From Comamonadaceae bacterium UBA2334 (GTDB lineage: Bacteria; Pseudomonadota; Gammaproteobacteria; Burkholderiales; Burkholderiaceae_C), in NCBI GenBank assembly GCA_002344885.1, contig DDUQ01000138.1:1-11571 (forward strand): a stretch of DNA of 11,571 bases, read 5' to 3'. Positions within the stretch are counted from its first letter, which is position 1. Each line of letters starts with the position of its first letter. The translations under genes and the position numbers were made by a program. The notes beneath the pieces are model-generated. The model was given only the letters and a program-made list of their open reading frames with translations, was not told where the DNA came from and searched no databases. Shown here piece after piece: positions 6,102-11,571 of this stretch.

Positions 6102-6445
6102 TGCCGGTCCTGTGGACTGTGTGGGTCCTGCGGCTTGACTTGTTGCTCCTGCTGTTGCATTCGTTGCTCCTGTGTTGGGCGGGGCGCGGTCACAGAGGCA
6201 CGTAGCCTTTCCGCCTCACGGGATCGCTCAACTTCAGCTGCATTGCTGAGCTTGAGCTGATCGACCCTCAGCTTGATGTAAATGGCCTTGGCCCGTTGTT
6301 CGTTGCCATCGGCCTGGGCAAACGCTTTTGCCCACAGCCCTGGCACCAACTCACCAGCGGCTATCTCCGAGGCCACAGCACCGTGAACCTGCTCGTCGTA
6401 CAAGTTTTCTGTCAACGCGTCTTGCTTTGACTTGAACAATGACAT
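6014..6445 (-). CDS. Tail-anchored membrane protein of unknown function
   Basis: A 143-residue protein starting at ATG 6445 with a strong GGAGGA five to ten bases upstream; a TTG one codon earlier is less likely. Residues 1-70 are a helical cytoplasmic domain (YDEQVHGAVASEIAAGELVPGLWAKAFAQADG, then EQRAKAIYIKLRVDQLK), a pattern I associate with small uncharacterised bacterial proteins. A charged, Gln-rich probable coiled coil follows (EVERSREAERLRASV, QEQRMQQQEQQVK). A single hydrophobic helix at the very C-terminus (WVSLLVNLAVVLGLYLLLK) makes it tail-anchored. The next gene starts within its last 88 bases in another frame, implying translational coupling. First gene of the minus-strand cassette; no promoter was firmly identified upstream. 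Confidence 0.72.
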   Translation of the reverse strand: MSLFKSKQDALTENLYDEQVHGAVASEIAAGELVPGLWAKAFAQADGNEQRAKAIYIKLRVDQLKLSNAAEVERSREAERLRASVTAPRPTQEQRMQQQEQQVKPQDPHSPQDRQWMPVVPGRPWVSLLVNLAVVLGLYLLLK

Positions 6446-6866
6446 CAATTCCTCCCTGATCTATCCAGCGACTGATCCGACTTTACAGCAGAGGATGGGG
6501 CTTAAAGATGCCGAGGACCGTCAACTGAAACGATCAAACCTCATCCGGCCAGAGGGCCAGGAACAGGCGTTTTGCATTGACTGAGGCGTGGGTATTGACC
6601 ATGACTTATGACGTCTTCAGCACCCCTCCAGGGGCCTTGCCGGGGGTGTCCCGAGGTGTGATTTCGCCCCTTTCATGCACCTTGCCTGTGCGGTGCTCTG
6701 GGCTTACTGGCGAAGATGCGTGGAGAAGGCGTTTTCCAAAAAATTTCATACTGCAAAAAAATTTGAAAGCCAGGTACAAAGCCCACCCCCCACGTCCGCA
6801 CAGACACTCCATCCGGGGTGTTGTATTTGACCAGGGTCGGTTCGGTTTTCGTTTCACGTAGGCAAT
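6446..6866. other. Intergenic region between divergent operons
   Basis: No convincing gene in about 420 bases. A 94-codon plus-strand frame at 6577-6861 has no family resemblance or ribosome binding site. Two A-tract direct repeats, CAAAAAATTT (6737-6746) and CAAAAAAATTT (6754-6764), form a short likely bent, AT-rich patch about 240-270 bases before the next gene. TTGAAA at 6763-6768 resembles a -35 box, but no matching -10 was found. Confidence 0.45.
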
Positions 6867-6984
6867 AGGGGTCCCAAGACTCCTGCGGGTGAACCCCCTC
6901 ATCTTTTGCGGTTTACCGTCTGCATGCCACCCGCCAGCGAAGCTGCCGGGTCTCCTGCATCTGATCGACAGGGTTGTCCTGTCG
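6867..6984 (+). promoter_or_regulatory. Structured 5' leader with three successive hairpins
   Basis: AGGGGT (6867-6872) faces ACCCCCT (6893-6899). ACCCG-c-CAGC (6929-6938) pairs with GCTG-c-CGGGT (6942-6951) over GAA. CGACAGG (6966-6972) pairs perfectly with CCTGTCG (6978-6984) over a 5-nt loop. The last hairpin ends 23 bases before the ATG at 7008, just ahead of the AGGAG ribosome binding site (6996-7000). The series suggests a structured RNA leader (attenuation, translational control or antitermination). This is inference from base pairing only. Confidence 0.45.
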
Positions 6985-7007
6985 CCTTCACTTTCAGGAG
7001 TTCTCCC

Positions 7008-7283
7008 ATGCTCGAAACCGGCTTTGCCATCTTCCTCGGCCTCGTCTTCATCTTCATCAAGCTGCAACGGCGCACCATGTTGCGTCTGCTGCGCTATGAC
7101 ATGGCCCTGGATGTGGCCGTGACTTTGCTGACCCTGGCGATCCACTGGGGCACCTTCAGTGGTGTCATGGCCGCCACCTTTGCTGGCTTGCTGTGCTCCT
7201 TGGGTACCAGTGCGGCCAAGAAAGCATTCGGCTACATCGACGGTCAGTTCTACCACCCAGGTCTCATCCGCCTGGCGGTCTGA
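7008..7283 (+). CDS. Small membrane protein, two or three transmembrane helices
   Basis: A 91-residue protein with AGGAG eight bases before the ATG. Hydrophobic helix 1 covers LETGFAIFLGLVFIFI, and a positive patch KLQRRTMLRLLR follows. A longer hydrophobic segment then runs from about residue 33 to 64 (ALDVAVTLLTLAIHWG, FSGVMAATFAGLLCSLG), likely one or two further helices, then the polar tail KKAFGYIDGQFYHPG. I do not recognise a named family; small proteins of this kind are seen in conjugative elements and prophages. It opens the plus-strand mobile-element module. Its stop overlaps a possible ATG (TGATG at 7281-7285) in the frame of the next gene. Confidence 0.72.
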   Translation: MLETGFAIFLGLVFIFIKLQRRTMLRLLRYDMALDVAVTLLTLAIHWGTFSGVMAATFAGLLCSLGTSAAKKAFGYIDGQFYHPGLIRLAV

Positions 7284-7435
7284 TGCCTCGCCCCTCTCGG
7301 CCCCCTCGTCGTCATCGCCACCGCAGTGAACGCTGTCCGGTGCGCGCCATGCGTCGCCGCGATCCCAGCTTCTGGAACACCTTGCTGTTTCACCTGCGCG
7401 GCATTCCCCTTCATCTGACTTACCTGAGGTTCGCC

Positions 7436-7807
7436 ATGAACACATCTACCCTTCATTCCTCCTCTCGTCGAAACACCGTCATCCGCACCGTCGCAGCAGT
7501 CACCGGCGACATCGCCGCTGGTCTGGCCGTGGCTTCGGCCTGCATGTGGCTGATCGAGTCCGCTGCACTCGGCCTGTTCCTGACCTTCGTTGTGTGGCTG
7601 CTGGGCAGCCTGCTGGCGCTGGCACTCAGCCAATACGTGGTTCACCCTGCCGTCGGCGTGGTGCTGTCCGATCGCAAGCTCGACCTGGCTGTCGATGCTT
7701 TGTCCGGTCTGAGCAGTGTCCTGACCGCAGCGGGCGCTGAGCTAGGCCACGGCCTGCTGGGCTCGGTGCGTTCAGCCCTGCGCCGTCGCGGTCTGCAGCC
7801 CGCCTGA
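7436..7807 (+). CDS. Small membrane protein of unknown function
   Basis: A 123-residue protein from ATG 7436, preceded by GAGG. It has two predicted membrane helices (DIAAGLAVASACMWLIESA, and GLFLTFVVWLLGSLLALAL), then an amphipathic C-terminal half ending in a basic tail RSALRRRGLQPA. The same frame is open back to an ATG at 7283 that overlaps the stop of the previous gene (TGATG). Starting there would add 51 residues, an Arg-rich segment (RPSRPPRRHRHRSERC) and an extra hydrophobic patch; I consider it less likely because of composition. No family recognised. Its place between another small membrane protein and the ArdC gene suggests a mobile-element accessory role, possibly in the cell envelope. 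Confidence 0.68.
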   Translation: MNTSTLHSSSRRNTVIRTVAAVTGDIAAGLAVASACMWLIESAALGLFLTFVVWLLGSLLALALSQYVVHPAVGVVLSDRKLDLAVDALSGLSSVLTAAGAELGHGLLGSVRSALRRRGLQPA

Positions 7808-7818
7808 GTCTGAACCCC

Positions 7819-7836
7819 ACCCGGCTCGCGCCGGGT
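7819..7836 (+). terminator. GC-rich hairpin in the leader before the ArdC gene
   Basis: ACCCGGC (7819-7825) and GCCGGGT (7830-7836) pair perfectly over a 4-nt loop, 11 bases after the upstream stop codon. The following bases are moderately T-rich but contain no clean T-run. It may be a weak terminator or part of the leader structure of the next gene. Confidence 0.45.
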
Positions 7837-7949
7837 CCTGTTCTGGTTGTTTGAGCCCGACGGGTTCATGCCGTTTTCTTCCCTGTCAATCCTGCTTCGC
7901 CTCGTGTGGACTCGTTTCACCGGGGCGTTGCTGTTTCTGGAGTTTCACC

Positions 7950-8963
7950 ATGTCTTCCCTTTCCAACCGTCGCTCAGCTGCAAACGATGCGGCTGGCTCT
8001 GGCCCTGCTGCCAACGCTGTCTCCGACCTCTACACCCGCGTCACGGCTGCCGTCATCGCTTCACTCGAAGCTGGCGTGCCACCCTGGGTCTGCCCATGGT
8101 CTCGATCGAGTGCATCCGGTGGCTCTCAGCTGCCAGTCAATGCCACCACCGGTCGCCCGTACCGTGGCATCAACGTGCTGCTGCTCAATGCCCGACTTTG
8201 GGAATGTGGCTTCACGTCAAACCGCTGGCTCACGTTCAATCAGGCGCAAGCTGTCGGTGCACGTGTGCGCAAGGGCTCGACTGGCTCTACCGTAGTCTTC
8301 TTCAAGATGTGGGAGGCCGATGCATCAGGTGCTGGCGATGTGCCCGCCATCGACGACCGCAAGGTGATTCCGCTGTTGCGTTCGTTCACGGTGTTCAACA
8401 CCGATCAGGTGGATGGCCTGCCAGCTGCCATGGCTCCTGTGGCCGATCCGGGCGTATCCGGCATTGCCTGGAATCCGCTGGCCTCTGCCGAGGCACTGGT
8501 CACCGCATCCGGTGCGTCCATCGCCCATGGCGGTGAGCGTGCGTTCTACCGTCCGTCTGACGACCACATCCAGATGCCTGTTCGCTCGGCGTTTGCGTCA
8601 GCCGAGGCGTACTACGGCACACTGTTGCATGAGCTGACCCATTGGACCGGTCATGAATCGCGTTGTGCCCGTGTGTTACAGGGCAGGCCGCACATCGAGG
8701 CGTATGCATTTGAAGAACTCGTAGCTGAGATGGGAGCCGCATTTTTGTGCGCGCACTGCGGCTTGCTGCCTGCTGCCGGGGGTGAAGCCCCTGGGCTGCA
8801 GCATGCGGCCTACATCGGCAGCTGGCTGCAGGCGTTGAAGAACGACCGACGGCTGATTTTTACAGCTTCGTCGCTGGCGCAGAAGGCGGCTGACTTCGTG
8901 TTGGCCCCTGTGTTGGCTTCGGCACAGATTTCTGCACAGGCCCCTGCATCGGAGGCCGTATGA
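7950..8963 (+). CDS. ArdC-type antirestriction protein (DUF1738 ssDNA-binding plus metallopeptidase domain)
   Basis: A 337-residue protein with GGAG eight bases before ATG 7950. The N-terminal DUF1738 single-stranded-DNA-binding domain covers about residues 25-150 (DLYTRVTAAVIASLEAGVPPWVCPW, TGRPYRGINVLLLN, NRWLTFNQAQ, VRKGSTGSTVVFFK, LRSFTVFNTDQVDGLP). The C-terminal zinc-metallopeptidase-like domain has HELTHWTGHESR at 227-238 (HExxH at 227-231) and EELVAEMGAAFL at 255-266, supplying the likely third ligand. This is the domain order of ArdC proteins, which plasmids and integrative elements carry into a new host to block restriction of the entering single strand. Its stop overlaps the start of the RadC-like gene (ATGA), so the two are translationally coupled. 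Longer starts upstream have no good ribosome binding site. Confidence 0.92.
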   Translation: MSSLSNRRSAANDAAGSGPAANAVSDLYTRVTAAVIASLEAGVPPWVCPWSRSSASGGSQLPVNATTGRPYRGINVLLLNARLWECGFTSNRWLTFNQAQAVGARVRKGSTGSTVVFFKMWEADASGAGDVPAIDDRKVIPLLRSFTVFNTDQVDGLPAAMAPVADPGVSGIAWNPLASAEALVTASGASIAHGGERAFYRPSDDHIQMPVRSAFASAEAYYGTLLHELTHWTGHESRCARVLQGRPHIEAYAFEELVAEMGAAFLCAHCGLLPAAGGEAPGLQHAAYIGSWLQALKNDRRLIFTASSLAQKAADFVLAPVLASAQISAQAPASEAV

Positions 8964-9484
8964 GCACCGTCGCTGAGCTGTCTCAGTCACTGTCCCTGTC
9001 CGACACTCATGCGTTTCTGCAGTCTGTGGTGGTTGACCACCCGGTGGTCAGCAAGTCCTGGCTGGTGGAACAGGCATTGGCGCTGCTGGCGCAGGACATC
9101 GCTGTGGGTGATGTGCTGGCCGATCCGGCGGCTGTCAAGGCGTATCTGCGTCTGAAGCTCGGTGGCTTGCCACATGAGGTGTTCGGTGTCCTGTTCCTGG
9201 ATGCCCAGCACCGGGTCATCGCGTTTCAGGAGATGTTCCGGGGCACGCTGACCCAGACCTCGGTGTACCCCCGTGAAGTTGTGAAAGAGGCACTGGCGCT
9301 GAACGCGGCGGCGGTCATCCTGGCGCACAACCACCCGTCGGGTCACGCTGAGCCCTCCAGTGCCGACCTGAATCTGACCCAGACGCTGAAGCAGGCGCTC
9401 GCGCTGGTGGACGTGCGGGTGTTGGACCACATGGTGGTCACCGCTGCTTCGGTCACCAGCTTTGCAGAGCGCGGGCTGATCTGA
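8960..9484 (+). CDS. radC: RadC/JAB-family protein
   Basis: A 174-residue protein overlapping the ArdC stop (ATGA), with GGAGG four bases before its ATG. The JAB/MPN-like RadC domain fills the C-terminal two thirds: E91 in FQEMFRGT, the H-x-H pair H123/H125 in AHNHPSG, S127, and D136 in SSADLNLT make the JAMM metal site. The N-terminal 60 residues are shorter than the helix-hairpin region of chromosomal RadC (about 220 residues), typical of the mobile-element copies. Despite the name, a DNA-repair role for RadC is not established; its frequent company of ArdC and recombination genes on mobile elements suggests a role in processing element DNA or proteins. The family call is firm, the function unsettled. 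Confidence 0.92.
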   Translation: MSTVAELSQSLSLSDTHAFLQSVVVDHPVVSKSWLVEQALALLAQDIAVGDVLADPAAVKAYLRLKLGGLPHEVFGVLFLDAQHRVIAFQEMFRGTLTQTSVYPREVVKEALALNAAAVILAHNHPSGHAEPSSADLNLTQTLKQALALVDVRVLDHMVVTAASVTSFAERGLI

Positions 9485-9507
9485 ATCCAGCACTGGCAAA
9501 CCGGCTG

Positions 9508-9522
9508 CACCCGTCCAGGGTG
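9508..9522 (+). other. Hairpin in the leader before the annealing-protein gene
   Basis: CACCC (9508-9512) pairs with GGGTG (9518-9522) over a 5-nt loop. A weaker outer pairing CAAACCG/CGGTTTTG brings a short T-run (TTTT at 9533-9536) to its 3' side. It may be a weak terminator after the RadC-like gene, or one more of the leader hairpins that recur before genes of this module. Confidence 0.35.
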
Positions 9523-9605
9523 ATTTCGTCGGTTTTGTCGGTGCACTCCCTGCCTAAACCAATTCATTCTTTCAACCGTCAACAGTTCAATCCAAGGAGT
9601 GTTTC

Positions 9606-10289
9606 ATGTCCGACATGTCCCATCAATCCGCGTCCATCAACCCCTTCACGGCCTTGGCCGCCATCAACGTGAACGATCATGTGGAGAAGAAAGCCGGGTT
9701 CAGTTACCTGTCCTGGCCGTTTGCGGTGGCGCAGCTGAGGCAGTTCGATCCCACGGCTACTTGGGAAGTGCGCCGTTTCGACGGTCTGCCGTTCCTGGTC
9801 ACGGAAGCCGGCGTGTTTGTCGAGGTGGCTGTCTGCGTGCAAGGTGTCACGCTGTCTCAGATTCATCCGGTGCTCGATGGTCGCAATCGCCCTTTGATGG
9901 CCCCGTCGGCTTTCGACATCAACACTTCGATCCAGCGGTGCCTGGTCAAGGCCATTGCCTTGCATGGACTGGGTCTGTACATCTACGCGGGGGAAGATTT
10001 GCCGCAGGTGACTGTTGTGGCCGCCAACGACTCTGAGCGTGCCGAGGTGCCAGCCGAACAAGCGCCTGCGAGGCCGACGCTGGTCAGTGACCGGCGGCCG
10101 GTGAAGCGGGCTGACGGTGGCGAGCGCATCAGCAAGGCTCAGCAGGCGCAAATCCACAAGCTGGCGCTGGAGGTTGGCATCAGCCTGGACCGGGTGCTGG
10201 CGTATTTCAACGTATCTGCCCTGTCTGAGATTGCTGCCGTCGACTTCTTGCGGGTCATGCGCAGTCTGGAGAAGCGGCGGGCGGCTTGA
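9606..10289 (+). CDS. Single-strand annealing protein, DUF1071/Sak-type
   Basis: A 227-residue protein with AAGGAG seven bases before the ATG. Residues about 12-133 match the DUF1071 (SSAP_Sak) family in layout: NPFTALAAINVNDHVEKKAGFSYLSW, then FVEVAVCVQG, FDINTSIQRCLVKAIALHGLGLYIYAGEDLP. These are Rad52-like phage recombinases that coat single strands and anneal complementary DNA. A Pro/Glu/Arg-rich linker (134-175) leads to a helical C-terminal domain (ISKAQQAQIHKLALEVG, RVLAYFNVSALSEIAAVDFLRVMRSLEKRR), a tail seen on many annealases. The next gene is a YqaJ exonuclease, so the two form a Red-beta/Red-alpha-like pair; about 230 bases with two hairpins separate them. The family call rests on motif layout. 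Confidence 0.85.
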   Translation: MSDMSHQSASINPFTALAAINVNDHVEKKAGFSYLSWPFAVAQLRQFDPTATWEVRRFDGLPFLVTEAGVFVEVAVCVQGVTLSQIHPVLDGRNRPLMAPSAFDINTSIQRCLVKAIALHGLGLYIYAGEDLPQVTVVAANDSERAEVPAEQAPARPTLVSDRRPVKRADGGERISKAQQAQIHKLALEVGISLDRVLAYFNVSALSEIAAVDFLRVMRSLEKRRAA

Positions 10290-10313
10290 CCGCCTGACCG
10301 CCTGAGCGGCGCT

Positions 10314-10326
10314 GGGCCAACGGCCC
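10314..10326 (+). other. Short GC hairpin after the annealing-protein gene
   Basis: GGGCC (10314-10318) pairs with GGCCC (10322-10326) over AAC, 25 bases after the stop codon. Just before it, TGACCGCC is repeated twice in tandem, beginning with the stop codon itself. No T-run follows directly. Confidence 0.35.
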
Positions 10327-10330
10327 CCTC

Positions 10331-10381
10331 TAAAAGGGTCATATCCCACTATGAATCAATAAGTAGGAAATGACCCTTTTA
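10331..10381. repeat. Long near-perfect inverted repeat between annealase and exonuclease genes
   Basis: TAAAAGGGTCAT (10331-10342) and ATGACCCTTTTA (10370-10381) are perfect 12-bp arms. Pairing continues inward with TCC and ACT against GGA and AGT after single mismatches, leaving a short AT-rich loop (TGAATCAA). Because the stem begins with AAAA and ends with TTTT it could act as a bidirectional terminator. Its length, AT-rich centre and position also fit a regulator-binding site or a single-strand structure recognised by the element's recombination or replication proteins. Confidence 0.7.
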
Positions 10382-10467
10382 AACCCACTCCCAACCCGTC
10401 CCAACAGCTCACTTTGTCGGTCGCTAACACCGGTTATGCACTGACAAAACCCCTTTTTCATCCCCAC

Positions 10468-10502
10468 AGCCCTGTCTGGCATCCCGCCTGGCAGGGCTTT
10501 TT
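10468..10502 (+). terminator. Intrinsic terminator or attenuator just upstream of the exonuclease gene
   Basis: AGCCCTG (10468-10474) pairs with CAGGGCT (10492-10498). Inner pairing of GGC with GCC adds to the stem, and TTTTT (10498-10502) follows directly. It is 20 bases from the exonuclease ATG and 10 from its GGAG. A terminator so close to a start leaves little room for a promoter between them, so it may be an attenuator in the exonuclease leader. Confidence 0.7.
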
Positions 10503-10522
10503 ACGACCTCATGGAGTTCATC

Positions 10523-11404
10523 ATGTCTCATTCACTTCCTACCCCCACCATCGTTCAACTGCCACAGGGCTCAGCGGAGTGGCTGGCTTATCGCCGGTCG
10601 CGTTTCAATGCCAGCGAGTCCGCTGCCGTACTGGGTGTCAGCCCTTGGCAGACGCCTTATCAACTCTGGCTCCAAAAGGCTGGAAGATCAGAAGGCGGCA
10701 AAGCCAGTCACGCCATGCTGCGCGGCAACGAACTTGAGCCTGCCGCCCGGGCTGCCTACGAAGAGCTGACAGGGCTGGTCATGCAGCCGCTGGTACTGGA
10801 GGCTGGGCGGTACTCAGCCAGCCTGGATGGCATGACGCTGGAGGGCGACCTGGTGCTGGAGATCAAGTGTCCGCTGCGTGGCACGCGGTCTGACCTGTGG
10901 CAGGACGTGGCTGCCGGGGCTGTGCCTGATCACTACGTCGTCCAGGTGCAACATCAGCTCATGGTCAGCGGTGCAGCCATGGCCCACCTGTGGGTCTATG
11001 ACGGTCACAAGGGCCTCCTGCATGAAATTCACCGGGATGAAGTCTGCATGGCCCGTATTCAGGCTGGCTGGGAGGCGTTTGCTGTTCACCTGGACAGCGA
11101 TACGCCACCGGCCCTGACTGAGGCGGATACCGTGCAACGGCTGGACGCTGAGTGGGCTCAGTCAGCCAAGGCGTTTGCGGAGGCCAAGGCTGCTGCGGAT
11201 CAGGCTTCTGAGCAGCTGGAGGCTGCACGTCAGGCTCTGCTGGCGCTAGTCAGGCACCCGAAGGAATGTGGTGCTGGCGTGACGGTGAGCCGGTACTGGA
11301 AGGCTGGCAACGTGGACTACAAGCGGGTGCCTGCTTTGCAGGGGCTTGATCTCACGCCTTGGCGGGGTAAGGGGCGAGAAGAAGTCAGGGTGACTATGGC
11401 CTGA
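10523..11404 (+). CDS. YqaJ / lambda-exonuclease-family viral recombinase nuclease
   Basis: A 293-residue protein from ATG 10523, chosen because GGAG lies six bases upstream; an ATG at 10511 overlaps that motif and would add four residues. The PD-(D/E)XK nuclease core of the YqaJ family is complete: GSAEWLAYRRSRFNASESAAVLG at 16-38, RGNELEPAARAAYEELTG at 67-84 (E70), SLDGM at 100-104 (D102), LEIKCP at 112-117 (E113, K115), and YVVQVQHQLMVSG at 138-150 with the conserved Gln residues. Residues about 205-245 are a charged Ala/Glu/Gln-rich coiled coil (AKAFAEAKAAADQASEQLEAA), and the tail has the AGVTVSRYWKAGNVDYKRVP pattern common in phage members. It should digest the 5' strand of duplex ends to provide single strands for the DUF1071 annealase encoded upstream. 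Confidence 0.92.
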   Translation: MSHSLPTPTIVQLPQGSAEWLAYRRSRFNASESAAVLGVSPWQTPYQLWLQKAGRSEGGKASHAMLRGNELEPAARAAYEELTGLVMQPLVLEAGRYSASLDGMTLEGDLVLEIKCPLRGTRSDLWQDVAAGAVPDHYVVQVQHQLMVSGAAMAHLWVYDGHKGLLHEIHRDEVCMARIQAGWEAFAVHLDSDTPPALTEADTVQRLDAEWAQSAKAFAEAKAAADQASEQLEAARQALLALVRHPKECGAGVTVSRYWKAGNVDYKRVPALQGLDLTPWRGKGREEVRVTMA

Positions 11405-11437
11405 CTCACACCTGGCTCAGACAGCAAACCCTCGAAA

Positions 11438-11459
11438 AGTGGCTACACAGTGGCTACAC
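11438..11459. repeat. Exact 11-bp tandem repeat near the tRNA 3' end
   Basis: AGTGGCTACAC occurs twice back to back (11438-11448 and 11449-11459), ending 56 bases before the tRNA 3' CCA. Short direct repeats at this distance from a tRNA 3' end resemble integrase arm-type binding sites in an attachment region. That reading is inference; no integrase gene is present in the window. Confidence 0.6.
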
Positions 11460-11478
11460 CGCAAACGCCAGAAACAGC

Positions 11479-11501
11479 AAAGCCCGGCAGAACCGGGCTT
11501 T
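11479..11501. terminator. Rho-independent terminator, probably bidirectional
   Basis: AAAGCCCGG (11479-11487) and CCGGGCTTT (11493-11501) form a perfect 9-bp stem over CAGAA, followed by GTTGTTGTTTT on the plus strand. The A and T runs on both sides suit both converging transcripts: the exonuclease mRNA from the left and the tRNA-His transcript from the right. Confidence 0.8.
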
Positions 11502-11515
11502 GTTGTTGTTTTATA

Positions 11516-11571
11516 TGGGGTGACTGATGGGGCTCGAACCCACGACAACCAGAATCACAATCTGGGACTCT
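11516..11571 (-). tRNA. tRNA-His (anticodon GTG), 3' part only
   Basis: The minus strand reads, from the window edge, the anticodon arm CCAGA-TTGTGAT-TCTGG with anticodon GTG, then the T arm GTGGG-TTCGAGC-CCCAT, the 3' acceptor strand CAGTCAC, discriminator C73 and an encoded CCA (11516-11518). A C73 discriminator is characteristic of bacterial tRNA-His. The 5' acceptor and D arms lie beyond the window. The 3' end faces the mobile-element module, which is the orientation used by tRNA-targeting integrases. Confidence 0.92.

Noticed and set aside
6606..7445. Minus-strand open frame of 279 codons across the leader and first membrane protein
   Set aside because: Highly polar, repetitive composition, opposite a gene with a good ribosome binding site; no family recognised.
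1..11571. CRISPR arrays, rRNA genes, complete insertion sequences
   Set aside because: No regularly spaced repeats, rRNA signatures, transposase genes or terminal inverted repeats flanking a coding unit were seen on either strand.

Overview
The window is GC-rich DNA, apart from one sharply AT-rich island. Its codon use, gene families and a histidine tRNA of beta-proteobacterial type suggest a member of the Burkholderiales, perhaps near the Comamonadaceae. That placement is inference from style and families, not from a search. The layout is a mosaic: decayed genes, metabolic genes, a small regulator locus, an unrecognised three-gene cassette, and a mobile-element-like recombination module that runs up to the 3' end of a tRNA-His gene. 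It reads as accessory, genomic-island DNA beside a classical tRNA integration target.

Layout from left to right. Positions 1-809, minus strand, hold remnants of two genes. One is a broken HD-like metal-dependent hydrolase relative, with a slipped homopolymer and an in-frame stop. The other is an upstream reading frame whose stop lies one base before the hydrolase start codon. Next is an intact Old Yellow Enzyme family flavin oxidoreductase (1103-2173, plus), convergent with a SIR2-family NAD-dependent deacylase (2228-3115, minus), with two small hairpins between them. Divergent from SIR2 is a locus encoding two ribbon-helix-helix domains (3281-3979, plus), in the same frame and split by a single TAA stop. 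A candidate promoter/operator lies upstream of it. Positions 3980-4592 hold no convincing gene but contain a striking AT-rich island: 63 nt without any G, followed almost directly by 56 nt without any C.

Positions 4593-6445 (minus) form a tight three-gene cassette. It encodes a tail-anchored membrane protein, an overlapping glycine-rich protein of unknown function, and a secreted cupin. A gap of about 560 bp follows, ending in a strongly structured leader. Positions 7008-11404 (plus) form the mobile-element module: two small membrane proteins, an ArdC-type antirestriction protein, a RadC/JAB-family protein translationally coupled to it, a DUF1071/Sak-type single-strand annealing protein, and a YqaJ/lambda-exonuclease-family nuclease. 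The annealase and exonuclease make a Red-alpha/beta-like homologous recombination pair. ArdC would protect incoming DNA, so the module would help a mobile element establish and recombine. Several leaders in this module carry a hairpin before the ribosome binding site.

The window ends with a terminator, preceded by an exact 11-bp tandem repeat, and with the 3' part of a tRNA-His gene on the minus strand (anticodon GTG, discriminator C73). No integrase and no second copy of the tRNA 3' end was seen in the window, so the integration hypothesis remains open.
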